The notes under the pieces: model-generated | The model's database searches: none | Told to the model about the DNA's origin: nothing | What the model saw: only the letters and a program-made list of their open reading frames with translations | Program-made: the position numbers and the translations under genes | Assembly: GCA_019022495.1 (NCBI GenBank) | Contig: JAFEKR010000030.1 | Location: 248,001 to 312,000, forward strand | From: Epichloe hybrida | Lineage: Eukaryota > Ascomycota > Sordariomycetes > Hypocreales > Clavicipitaceae | DNA length: 64,000 nucleotides | Direction: 5' to 3' | Part shown: positions 46,884 to 57,581 of the stretch, piece by piece | Numbering within the stretch: position 1 is the stretch's first letter | Layout: every line of letters begins with the position of its first letter

Positions 46884-47792
46884 CTAACAACTGGTCCTTG
46901 CCAAGCTTACAACTCCCGCCCTAAAGCCACCCACGCCGTTGCTAATGTAACAGTCTTCTCCGTCGACAAGCTGATCAGCTTGAATCTCCTGCTCAACCGC
47001 CAAGCCCCTATATGTCACAGATGTCAGTATTGAAGCATCAGGATCTCACATTGTCGGCATGTGGCATGCGTACCGCTCTAGAGCCCAACGCCTTGTTGTG
47101 CCGTCATTTCCCCCGCTTCCATCCTCCCAGCTGAAGGCGCGGGACACGGGGGGCGTGATCCAGCGTCCACCTCTCCAGAAATATGGCGTTGTTATACTTC
47201 CTTCCATGATGAAATTGTTTTCTTGACTCGTGATGAGAACCTCCGTGGTATCTGCAGGACTGGTCGATCCAATGCCTGCTCTGATTCGGGCATCATCGTA
47301 CACAGCTCGATTCGTGGTTTTGAAGTGCGTGTACTCCGAACGTGACGAGTTCACATTGTCTACTACCACCGTGAATCTAGGAGGAACCTGCGGCTGGCTG
47401 GAAATCGGCCGAAGGCCAGGGGCTGGGAGTGTTTCTGGAAACAGATTGCCCATGGCAAGTGCGGGTGTGTTGAATCGATGAACACTGATTTCCCCTTCTT
47501 GGGTCACCACTATACGCAATCGCAGCGGATTCTCCGGTTCCCCGGGTCCAATCGCATCTTCAGCAGCTTTGGTGAGCAACTGCAGACCTTTGTCGCCAGA
47601 TAGTTTCTCAAGCACCTTTTCCCACTTCCAATGGGTAGCAGCTCGCAGCATTCGGTCTCGGTGATAGTCCAGCATGTACAGAGGTGATTCATTCTGGTAG
47701 TTCCATCCAGCGTACTCTATTCCTTTGGATGGAACTTGTCTGAGGTTGACATCGTATCTCAAGGAAGTAAATAGGGAGAAGTCAGACGACAT
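46884..47792 (-). CDS. Class IV PLP aminotransferase-like protein, aminodeoxychorismate lyase type (280 aa)
   Basis: Fold type IV PLP enzyme. The fungal family resembles 4-amino-4-deoxychorismate lyase (folate/PABA synthesis) and branched-chain aminotransferases. Exons (minus): 47,792-47,074 and 47,007-46,884, with donor GTACGC and acceptor ATATAG. The frame closes at 280 aa. Lys158 in HFKTTNRAVYDDAR is in the position of the PLP Schiff-base lysine. Glu184 (DTTEVLI) and Glu197 (IMEGSITTPYFWRGGRW) match the EV..EGS..N motif that binds the PLP ring and phosphate region, although the usual Asn after EGSI is Thr. Cytosolic, no targeting signal. Substrate is not determinable here. It sits between the F-box gene and TOM70 with no pathway partner nearby. 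Confidence 0.8.
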
Positions 47793-48686
47793 CTTCGCGG
47801 AAAGGCCTCTACCGGAAACCCAGAACAGTCGGGCGTAGGGTATGTGGACTTGGAGGTATGCAAAGGAACTTCGAACAGTATGGTATCGTAAAGGGACTCG
47901 AGTCTGATGAGATAGTACTTTTCCTCTATGCTTGTAAGAATGTTCGGAATTGAGAAGTTACCGACAAGGCGCAGTTGTGCCAGGCAGATCGGCTGCATTC
48001 AATGGTTGGCGCATCAGAATGTGAATGGCAATATTGGCGGGGAGGTTATCAGAGGCAGTGGTTTTCCGGCCTCTCATCTTGATGAGCCCTGGTGGATCGT
48101 GCTTATGTCGAACCCAAGCATGAACCCTCGTGGTCACACAATGCGATTTTTGTACTTGCGTACCACTCCACGGACAAATCGAGACCACGGGTAGAGACGA
48201 TGGACATGGAATGACCCGATGACCATATGGGGTATGGAAGTTGGATCAAGCGCAGGCTAGCCGCGAAATGCAGTTGAACAGCTCGATCGGACGGTCAGTC
48301 AAACGATGAGAGTTTGTATGTACATAATCCAGAGGCGACGTGCCATTGGCCACGAGTGCGTTAGCTAAGCGGCAGGACGAGCCCTGCACCGTAGGCCAGA
48401 GCAGACGAGCCCTGGGAAATTTCACAGGCCGCTGCCGCTGCTGCCGTGGCCCTGGGCGTACGGAGAGTTGTCAACCCCGTCATCCACTTCGCTTCATCCG
48501 CGTTGATGCAGCTTTTTTTTTCCCGCGCCTCTCCAGCTTCAGCTTGTCGCTGTTCCTCCCACACCCCCTACCAGACTCCATCTCGGCCTGCCATCTGGTC
48601 ATCGCGCCATCCAAACGACCCTTTCCTGCGACCTTGTCATTTTGTAGTCATATTTCTCCTTTACCAGTATCTCATACCGTCACATC
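47793..48686. promoter_or_regulatory. Divergent intergenic region between the PLP-enzyme gene and TOM70
   Basis: About 0.9 kb between divergent starts. A CT-rich leader (about 48,500-48,680) precedes the TOM70 ATG. Open frames here lack domains. Confidence 0.5.
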
Positions 48687-50799
48687 ATGTCCAACCCCTT
48701 GCCGTCAATGCCTTCCCCGAGGCCCATGGCCATCCCCGTAGATGCGCCGTCGTCAACTTGGGATCGCATCACTTCCTGGGTTTCGGAGAACAAGGCTGTT
48801 GTCTACACCATTGCCGGTGTTGCTGTGGTGGTTACTGGTGCTGGAGCAGTCTATTACCTGAACTCTGACTCGGTATGTCCGAGATCTTCTAGTTCCCCCC
48901 CCCCTTCCTCGTGCTTTTGGATAAGGCCACCAATTGGCTGATATCACCGTGATGGTCACTCCCTCTCCTACCCTTGATCTTCAATTGCACCTTCAGATAA
49001 ATGGCCAAGGTACCGTGACTAATGGCTTGCTGTTCCAGAAATCCAAGTCAGATCCGACCCCCAAGCTTAGCAAGAAAGAGAGACGGAGGCGAAAAGAGGC
49101 TGAGCGCAAGGCTGCCGAGACCAAAGAATCGACCCCTGTCGAATCAAAGCCAAAGACCGCAGCGGTTGAAAGCGAAGACGAACTCCCCGAGATTGACGAA
49201 GAGAGCGCGAAGAATCTGACACCAGAACAGCGTGAGCAATATGCTGCTAAGCTCAAGCAATCTGGTAACCGAGCCTACGGCGACAAGGCATACAACAAGG
49301 CTATTGGCTTTTACTCGCAGGCCATTTTCTGCAAGCCTGACCCCGTCTTCTATTCCAACAGAGCCGCTTGCTATAGCGCCATGAGTGAATGGGACAAGGT
49401 TGTTGCCGATACTACTTCCGCCATCAACATGGATCCCGAGTACGTCAAGGCCATTAACCGCCGAGCTACCGCCTACGAGCATCAGAAGAAGTACCCTGAG
49501 GCTCTTCTTGACTTCACCGCGTCATGCATCATCGACAACTTCAAGAGCGAGTCTACCGCCCAAGCTGTCGAGCGACTCCTCAAAGCATTTGCAGAGCAAC
49601 GCGCCAAGGAGATGATGGCCTCTCGACCTGTCAAACTTCCCAGCCCCATCTTCGTCGGCAACTACCTTCAGAGCTTCCGACAAAAGCCTCGTCCCGAGGG
49701 TCTCGAGGATTCGGTCGAGCTCAACCCCAATACGGGTAAAGGTCAGCTGCAGATCGGTCTTCAAGGGTTGGAGAAGAAGACTGGAGAGGGATACGAAGAG
49801 GCCAGACAAGCGTTTGAGAAGGCGCTGGAGCTCGGCGACCTCGGCGAGCACGAGGCTTTGGCCTACAACTTTCGCGGCACTATGCGAACTCTGCTCGGAA
49901 ACCATGCCGAAGCCACCAAGGACTTCGACAAAAGCATCGAGCTCGACCCCAGCATGGTTCAGAGTTATATTAAGCGCGCCAGTATCAGCCTCGAGCTGGG
50001 TGAGCCCGACAAAGCTAATGCCGAGTTCGCCACCGCCCTGGAACAGAACAAGGGCGACCCAGATGTCTACTACCATCGCGCACAAGCCAACTTCATTAAA
50101 GGCGATCTTGCCGAGGCCCAGAAGGACTACCAGAAGTCGATAGACCTGGACAAGGACTTCATTTTCTCTCACATCCAGCTTGGTGTGACTCAGTACAAGA
50201 TGGGCTCCATTGCCTCGTCAATGGCCACCTTCCGACGATGCATCAAGAACTTCCCCAAGGTCCCCGACGTCTACAACTACTACGGTGAGCTGCTGCTCGA
50301 CCAGGGCAACTGCTCTGAAGCTGTGGAAAAGTTCGATACGGCCATGGAGATGGAGAAGCAGACAAAGCCCATGTCCATGAACGTTTTGCCACTCATCAAC
50401 AAGGCTCTCGCTCTGTTTCAATGGAAGAAAGATGCCAAGGAGGCCGAGCAGCTGTGCCAGAAGGCCCTCATTAGTAAGCTACCCACCCTCCAAGCCATGT
50501 GGCTGCACCTGAGCCCATGTCTCGTCGTTTCAAAGCTAACAATTTCCTTTTAAGTCGACCCCGAGTGCGACATTGCTGTCGCCACCATGGCCCAGCTTCT
50601 CCTGCAGCAGAACAAGGTCACAGAAGCCCTCAAGTACTTTGAGCGTGCCGCTGAGCTCGCCCGCACCGAGGGAGAAATCGTCAACGCTCTCTCCTACGCC
50701 GAAGCTACCAGAACGCAACTCCGGGTCACCGAAAAGTACCCCGAATTGGCGGCCAAGCTCGGTGGCCCCCCCGGCTTCGGCCCACACGTGCCGATGTAA
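48687..50799 (+). CDS. tom70: TOM70 mitochondrial import receptor (3 exons, 621 aa)
   Basis: Outer-membrane receptor that takes chaperone-bound preproteins, especially metabolite carriers, and passes them to the TOM pore. Exons: 48,687-48,872; 49,039-50,473; 50,555-50,799. The frame closes at 621 aa, normal for fungal Tom70. An N-terminal anchor helix lies at residues about 37-57 ([22 protein letters not shown]), then a highly charged Lys/Arg/Glu linker ([13 protein letters not shown]). The rest is TPR: an N-terminal clamp ([33 protein letters not shown]) that binds Hsp70/Hsp90 tails, and C-terminal TPRs (AYNFRGT.., YYHRAQAN.., [12 protein letters not shown]..) forming the preprotein groove. 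It ends [10 protein letters not shown]. The first intron begins GTATGT and ends TTCCAG. Confidence 0.95.
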
Positions 50800-50865
50800 C
50801 AAGAAACATTGTGATTACGACCATCGTCGTTTTCCGTCTCGATTCCAGCTTTTTTGTTTATTCTG

Positions 50866-50885
50866 AAAAAAAAAAAAAAAAAAAA
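50866..50885. terminator. A-tract in the TOM70 3' flank
   Basis: Twenty consecutive A's lie 67 bp after the TOM70 stop. They may belong to the 3' UTR or cleavage region. Slippage-prone. Confidence 0.4.
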
Positions 50886-51930
50886 GAACACACATCCTTG
50901 GGAAACAGGATACAACGAATTGGAGTGGAGTCATATCCTCACGGAGACAAAGTGTAAGTGTAGAAAAGAGAGTCTCATTCCATGCGTCGTGACCATGGCA
51001 CACAATGTTGTGGAGGAAGGGGCGAATGCGCAAAGGACAAGCTATAGGGACTATAGTGCAACAGACTGAGCGGGATTGGTTTGTTCAGTTTCCTATGGCC
51101 GCGTGTCTTCGAGTGGGATTGGGCTGGCTGTACTATGGGAAAACAAAACCATGAAGTGGACATGTATGTAGTTGATGGGTTGATTGAGACAGACAGTGGT
51201 GGTCTTGTACATGTATCGGCACCTAAAGTTAATGGCACTTCCCTCCCCCACGTGATTGACCCTGATGCTCCATTGACAAGTAATTATGAGAGTGCTGTTC
51301 TGTGCAGAGTGCCATGGATATAGATATCCAACGATCCAATAATATATATATCCCCGTGCACGTGCTGAGCAAGCTTGAAACCGAGCAAGTAATCTCGTAT
51401 TATCCACATCGTAAATGTACTTCAACACCACTCATTCCTATATTACGCCCCCCTCGATAGCCGCATCATCCATTGCCGCATTCAATCCTACATCGCCAAT
51501 GTACAGTCGTATCTGCCGTTGAACCACCTTGGAGGCGAACAAAAATAAAAGAAACTATCTCATCGCTCTTGACTCTCAGTTCATATTACATCAATCTCGT
51601 TTCGTGAACAGTCAATGGTCCCGGCTTCTGATTGCGAAGACATGATGAAGCATGTGGAAGAAAAAAAAAATATATGAAAAATACCGCTCTTCAGTACTTT
51701 CCAGGAAAGAAATCCAGACCAAAGCGAGTTATTGAAACCTGATTTGCCAAATCTAATATGGACAATTTTGGCTTTTCCAGGCGGGAAACAGATATATGAT
51801 GGTCATGGTCATGGTCGCTAGTAGACGAGATGGGAAATTGGTGCACGCCCCGATCATGGAGTTTGACACCGCCTTCTATGCAATCGTTGCTCTGCCCTTG
51901 GCAAATAATAGTCAAGATGAGTTCGTTTCA
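50886..51930. other. Convergent intergenic region between TOM70 and the syntaxin gene
   Basis: About 1 kb between two 3' ends. Short frames on both strands show no domains. No RNA gene recognised. Confidence 0.5.
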
Positions 51931-53126
51931 TCACTTGCTGCTGCTGCACTTGTTGCCGGAAAGACAAACGCCGAGACCAACACCGAGGGCGATGGCAATG
52001 ATGATGATGACGACAATGAGGAGACACCACCATTTGAGCTTGCGGGCGCGTCGGGCAGAATCTGTGGCATGCTTGACTTGCTCGTTGCCTTGCTTCAGGT
52101 GGTCAGTGGTCTGCTGCGCGTTCTCCTCGGCTGCCTGGATGACGGGTTCCTGCTGCTCGACCACGGTGGCGAGTTCCTGATAGAGAAGAGCCAGCTCAGA
52201 AAGGGTCTGTTCGATGCGCTGCAGTTCGTTGTGACGAGCCCGGACGTTGCCGAGTAAGGATGTAGCGTGGCCGGTGCGGTTATCCTTGAGCTAATGTAGT
52301 TGTCAGCTATTATCTGAGAACGAGAGAGGTGTGGAGGGTGGTGGTGGTGGTGGTGGTGGTGGTGGAGGAGAAGGAGAATCAAGCTTACCGCCGACTGGAA
52401 AACCCCTTCACCGCCATAATTTGACTCCATGGCCTGTTGGATCTCCTGCTCGGTAGCATCGGGATATACTATCTCGTATTGGCGGCGAATTTGCTGGCCG
52501 TATTTCTGCTGGTACTCATGCTCCACGCTCTGATACTTGGCCAACTCGGACTTGAAGTAGGTCTTTAGGGATTGCAGTTGGGTGTTCTTGGTGTTACGAT
52601 GGTTGTCAGTGGTGTTGGCAAGGTCGCGCTCCAGGCCTTTAATGCCGTCCTTGATAGCTGTAGTTTGGATTTGCGTTTGCGAAACATAATGCTCAAGCTG
52701 GTCCTTGGCCTGAGAATCTGTGCTTGACAAAGTGCGCTGGTGCAGTTGGCCAATGTAATCAATGGAGCCCGAGAGACTGTCGATGTCGCTTCGCAACTGC
52801 TTGACACGCTGCAAGAACTGATCCAGGGGAAGGACCCGAGACTGTGATGACGGTTGCGACGACGCTTGCTGGTGAGAGTCTCCATAATCGTGCATTTCGT
52901 GTTGGTCTTGGGCGTACGGGTTTTCCTTTGGAACCGAGTCAGCGATTTGATTTGACAGAAGCTCCGACTTGAATGGAAGCGCGAAGCAAAGGCCTCGACC
53001 TCTTTTCATTTCAAAGACATTTCGCAAAATCAACGTCTGGACTCTCTCTGGACGTACCTGGCCATAGCCATGGCCTGCTTCTTGGGCAGGGCCCTGATAA
53101 TATGGGTTCTGTTGCCCGTACGACAT
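51931..53126 (-). CDS. Plasma-membrane t-SNARE syntaxin, Sso1/Sso2 type (3 exons, 321 aa)
   Basis: Qa-SNARE that pairs with Sec9 and a synaptobrevin to fuse secretory vesicles with the plasma membrane. Exons (minus): 53,126-53,058; 52,925-52,389; 52,290-51,931. The frame closes at 321 aa. The Gln/Tyr/Gly-rich N terminus (MSYGQQNPYYQGP) is followed by the Habc three-helix region (about residues 50-200), then a SNARE motif (about 217-280) with the zero-layer Gln in VVEQQEP. A single C-terminal membrane anchor (about 289-312, LLIVVIIIIAIALGVGLGV) follows a basic-aromatic RKLKWW stretch. There is no cleavable signal, as expected for a tail-anchored protein. Intron 2 holds a GGT/GTG microsatellite (52,338-52,365). 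Confidence 0.93.
52338..52365. repeat. GTG/GGT trinucleotide microsatellite in the syntaxin intron
   Basis: About nine consecutive GGT units in intron 2 of the syntaxin gene, likely to be length-polymorphic between strains. Confidence 0.85.
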
Positions 53127-53739
53127 GATTCAACGCCTCCCGGGTATCAATGGGCAATATCGCAGCGACAAAGGATGAGGTGAGGCGAAAATTGCTGCGA
53201 ATTGCGAATTGAGCGACGCGTCGGAGATTCGGAGGATTCGGAGACGGACAATGTAATTTCAGAGAAGGTGGTGTGGTTGGGTGGATTGTTTGGCGGGACG
53301 AACGGGAACGGGGGGCCACCCACAGCAATTTGAATGGGGATCACATGTACGACCTATGGCATTGTTATTGGCACGAAGAACAGTCCAGCATTACGATAGC
53401 AATCTGGATTGGAAGAAACAATTGTCAGGAACAAAGCACGGGGAACAAGGGAAACTGAACATGAGTTGTCCCAACTTCCAAGCCTCCATGCGTTCGTCAT
53501 CCATCCCTCGGCCACCAGCTTGTGGCGTCTGTTTCTAAAAATTGCCCCGGATTGCACAGCCACATTGATTTGCGCCGCCACCCTTGTGACAAGCATCAGC
53601 ACACAGCTTCGTTGTCGTCACGCAGGCCAAAACATAAAAACTGAGCATCTGCGAATGCCAGAGAGCAGCTCAAAAAAAGCTTTCGATGACTCTCCCCTCT
53701 TCAGACGCTTTATCCTCTCCGTGCTCACCAAATTTGCGA
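53127..53739. other. Intergenic between syntaxin start and CFEM gene 3' end
   Basis: Promoter of the minus-strand syntaxin gene. No gene seen. Confidence 0.5.
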
Positions 53740-54081
53740 TTACTGACCGCAGAACTTCTTGACGGCAGGCAGAACCTCCTCTATTAAAATGTCAGTGACC
53801 TGATCTGGGTGCGAATGCAACAAGACACGCTGAGTCGAAGCACGAAGCTACTTACTCAAGGCCCTGTCCGGACCACAAGCACTGACGACGCAGCCAACAG
53901 CAGCATTTTGGATTTTTCCGAAGTTGTCAGGCTGGCAAGCACATTTGTAGTTTTTCTCGCCGCAAGGGGTAGATGTCTTGATGGCATCGCTGATGCAGTG
54001 ACGCGCGCACTCGGGGATGCTCCCGATATCCTGGGCCATGACGGCAACGGCAAGGACGGAGATGACGGCAGTGTACTTCAT
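53740..54081 (-). CDS. Small secreted CFEM-domain protein (88 aa)
   Basis: A secreted or wall-associated cysteine-rich protein. CFEM proteins bind haem or act at the cell surface, and some are effectors. Exons (minus): 54,081-53,856 and 53,780-53,740, with donor GTAAGT and acceptor AATAG. The frame closes at 88 aa. A signal peptide is predicted at about 1-16 (MKYTAVISVLAVAVMA). The mature part has exactly eight cysteines in CFEM spacing: PECARHC..TPC..YKCAC..GC..AC..FC. There is no Ser/Thr-rich tail and no GPI signal, so it is a minimal, soluble CFEM protein. This start was chosen because a signal peptide follows it; the frame is open further upstream to 54,300, but that part has no protein character. 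A TATA box lies 128-135 bp upstream. Confidence 0.9.
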
Positions 54082-54208
54082 TTTGACTGTGCGGTTTGTG
54101 TTGAAGTGGAATTTAGTGTTTGCTCTCTCAGAGAGAAACCGTGTGATGGAATTGGATATGAGAATGGAGAATAAGCATTCCGGTTTCTGGGAGAAGGAAC
54201 CTGGAAGG

Positions 54209-54216
54209 TTTATATA
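54209..54216 (-). promoter_or_regulatory. TATA box of the CFEM gene
   Basis: TATATAAA on the minus strand, 128-135 bp before the CFEM start codon. Confidence 0.6.
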
Positions 54217-55783
54217 CTTGTCCAGCCAGGCCTCTTTGTCCGGGAACAAGAGCACATTCTCTTGTTCTTCACGTCTCGCCGACCAGGCTCTTTCGCCCAT
54301 AACACAAGCTCCATCCGAATAATAACGAACTTTGTCTCAAGAGGGTCAACTTACTGGGTGTGACCGACACCTCGGTTGCATGCCGTCTTAGTGAGGAGAG
54401 GAAAACGCCGTTGAGTCTTGACAACTGAAGACACCTCCGCCAATAATGGCATGTGTGACAGATCGACAAACATTTGAGCCACGCCGGGCATGGTTTCCAT
54501 TTAGGTCCTAGCAAGTCTTTCACAAGCTTTTCAAGCATCTTATTACTTTGATTGTTTCGGGCGGTTGTGATACCACTGTACCGAGCTTGCATTATATTCG
54601 GTTAATTGACGTCGGACAAACAAGCCCTCGCTCGCATTCGCTGGTTTGTAAGGGCAAACTTGGCACCAGCAAGAGAATTTCCACACCCCAAAGCACCTCT
54701 TGCATGATTCTTTCTTCGGCCGGAGACAACACCGCCACGAGAGTGAACAACGAGTGAGAACAAAGTCCCGGCCGGGACTAGGAAGTTTCCTTCTACGTTT
54801 GGGGGAAGCCGCCCGCTTTCTCCATGTCTCCCCTTCGCGGGGGAGGCGGGGGGTCGCAAACTCGGGGATCGCGAGGGAGTGGGAGTGCGCAGAGCTGAGA
54901 GCTTTGCAGTCAAACCTGCAGGTGGTGTCAATCATCCCTCGGTCTTGGCATCCTGTCAAGTGTAACCTTGCATCGCCCATCACCGCGTGGGAATAAAAGA
55001 AGGAATGGCCCCTATGGAGGAACAAGCGACGTGTGTCAATATGAGCACTATGTGGGAACCTGTCCTGCATTTGCTCTTCAGTTATTCCGCACGAACGTGC
55101 TTGTCCAGTTTTCCTCTGCCCAACAGTCCGACCGCAGCCTTTTTTGATTAGGTTATACACGAGCAGCTCTTGAGCCCGATATTTTCGTTATAATTTATTG
55201 TTACACCTGATTCGCCACTAGCTGGCCGGCGTGAACATCTTCGACAGGAAGAAGTAATTTGTCCAACCCAACCAGCAATACACCGACGAGTTGGAATGTA
55301 CGAAAGTGTTCATTCTCCCGAATGAAGGGCATTACAGTGCCGTTTGCCTCTTTCCGTACAGTACATCTATTTCATCTAACGCGGGGCATTCCCTCCTGAG
55401 AGGCTTCGTGAAACAAGCTGCCAAACACTTGGGACACGGAGCTCATGTCGTCAAGCGTCGCATGGCCGATTCCCCCCTCTTCACCGACCATCCGCTTATA
55501 TTCGTTCCATCATAGCACCGAGCCATGTCTACCTTGGCCGTCGTATTGCCTTCATCATCGGGGTTTTTGTTACACCGCATGTCTGCGAAGACAGCTGCCC
55601 GATATGCTGTCTATAATGAGGTCATTGCAGTTCCAATCATCTCCAGAGCCATGGCAGAACCTTGTTTCGTTTCGCGTAAAAGACTGACAACGAGTCGCCC
55701 TCGATTGCCGAGATGTCTGAAATGATTGCCAGACACAGAGTTGAGTCAAGGTTTTGCTTCAAATGCCGCCCAACTTATACAAT
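54217..55783. other. Long intergenic region, no supported gene
   Basis: About 1.5 kb upstream of the CFEM gene and downstream of IMP4. An open minus-strand frame of about 205 codons (54,543-55,160) has no domain, is Arg/Cys/Ser-rich without order, and has no intron structure, so I treat it as spurious. Confidence 0.5.
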
Positions 55784-56808
55784 TCATGCTTGAAGGTAAT
55801 TCTTCTTCTTCGCTGTTCTTGTGTACTGTGACAGGTGCCATTCGACATCTCCATCTTTATTCTCAAGTGTGCCTCCCCGAATCTCGAACGGCCGCATCGT
55901 CATTCTAGGCCCAACCTCCGCTAGCTCGACGCTGTCATATCCTGTTCGGACAAAGACGTGGTGTCTAACTTCGATGCTGTCATCAATGTTCTTAAATGTG
56001 ACGACTCGGTTGCCCATTTTGTTTTTGCTAGTGATGGCTTCCCTGGGCGGAAAAATATGTTTCAAAATTTTAGCAATGCGGTTGCCCAAAGGCGAAGTGA
56101 AGCCGTCCATGATGATATGGGGGTACGACTCTGATACTGTTCCCCTCACGCTCCCTGGAATATCGTGCCGCAGTACAACATTATGAAGCGAGAAGGATAT
56201 CGTGGGTCCATGTGGAAAATGGGACAATGTCAGAGCAGTGGGCGTGCCTCGGTGTTCATGAAGGAGAACTATATCGGACAAACCAGCAGATTGGGCCGAC
56301 TTTACCAGGTCGGGAAGGACGAGATTTCCACGGTTCAATCGCACGGACGTCGGAAGTAGCAGTCTGATTTCCTTTGCGAATGCTGATAATCGAGCTGAAG
56401 GGTCTCGTGAAGTCGTGACTAACACTTGGTTAGTACGTGATCCAAGTAGGCTACACTCGAGAGCTATCCGTGTACTTACCCAAAACGCGAGGGTCTACCA
56501 CACCCGATAGTTGTGCATACTCATCATCAAGATCCAGTTGCTCATTTGTGCTCAAATCGGGAGCGCTCTCGTCATACTGGTAATCTTTGCGCAATGCTTT
56601 ATCGTTGGCAATGGAAGGAGCCAGAGGCTTTCCCGAGGCCAAAGATGCTCGTAGTTTTGCTCGCTTTTCGCCAATCTCTGCATCTCGAAGGAGGAGCGCT
56701 CTTCGATAGAGGTAATCGCGCCGTTGCCGTGCTTGCTTGCGCTGTGCAAATCTTAATTAGCATGGGCTGTGAGAACCTGTCGGCATACACGTGGGAACGT
56801 ACAATCAT
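55784..56808 (-). CDS. imp4: U3 snoRNP protein Imp4, Brix domain (3 exons, 300 aa)
   Basis: Component of the small-subunit processome; with Mpp10 and Imp3 it aids pairing of U3 snoRNA with pre-18S rRNA in the nucleolus. Exons (minus): 56,808-56,803 (only ATGATT); 56,741-56,480; 56,418-55,784. The frame closes at 300 aa. The first exon encodes just Met-Ile. Splicing it to CGCAAGCAAGC restores the family N terminus [24 protein letters not shown]. The second intron has a perfect TACTAAC branch site. Splicing at TTAG joins DPRVL to VTTSRDPS, the start of the Brix domain (about residues 88-285). It includes RLNRGN, PHGPT and IFPPREA blocks. The gene is divergent from UPF1. Confidence 0.92.
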
Positions 56809-57581
56809 CCTGCTCTTCTTCTGCTGCTGCCAGGAAAGCCTCTTCTAGTAGCGACAAGCTCAGTGAGTTACTACCGTAATATGTTTGCGGTTCCCTAAGG
56901 CGTCGAAAACAGTCTCTCAAATAATTTGGGGTTTGGATTAGACCACCACGTCGTTTTTCGCGATGGCCCACTACGAAAAGTTCCACCAGCAAGTCTTATT
57001 ACGTACATACAAACTAATTTTTTTTTTTTTTGGCTTTGCAGCCCGCTTATCACGTGGGCGCAAAATCTCCCACTAAACCCCGTCGCCGCATCGGGTCGGG
57101 CTTCTTCTGCCAACGACGACGGCAAATCTGTGTTGATTCTTTCGAAAATAAACTTCGTTTGCAAATTTCCGCTCTATTTGCTCGTCATTCTCGTCGAATA
57201 ATCTCTAGCTGGATCGAAAATATCGAAAATATCGCGCACCTACTCATTAACGGTGCTCCGCTTCTCTGGGTACAAGCTTAGCAGCGATGATGTGAAAACT
57301 ACGGCACCACTTGGAATCCACGAAACCTCTCACCCATCCCGCGCCGAGCCGCCTTATTCTGATGCGCTGGACAGAAATAACATAAATCTAAAATAGAGGA
57401 CCAAGGGTATGTTCTTCAAAGCTCTTGAAACTTGACTTTCTCTTCAGAAGACTGTCACAAAGCTCTGTCAAGAAAGCAGCTTTTTGCGTTACGGCCGTTC
57501 ACCAGACTGACACAACAGGAAATAGGACATCACGCCGCGAGCGATCCCTCAGTCTGACACTACCCCCCGACACAAAACAAC
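56809..57581. promoter_or_regulatory. Bidirectional promoter region of IMP4 and UPF1
   Basis: 773 bp between the two start codons. It contains a T-run (about 57,020-57,031) and a repeated ATCGAAAATATCGAAAATATCG motif at about 57,210-57,232. No TATA box is clear on either side. Confidence 0.5.

Noticed and set aside
54543..55160. Open minus-strand frame of about 205 codons
   Set aside because: No recognisable domain, disordered Arg/Cys/Ser composition, overlaps other frames, no splice-supported extension. It lies in a promoter-like interval upstream of the CFEM gene.
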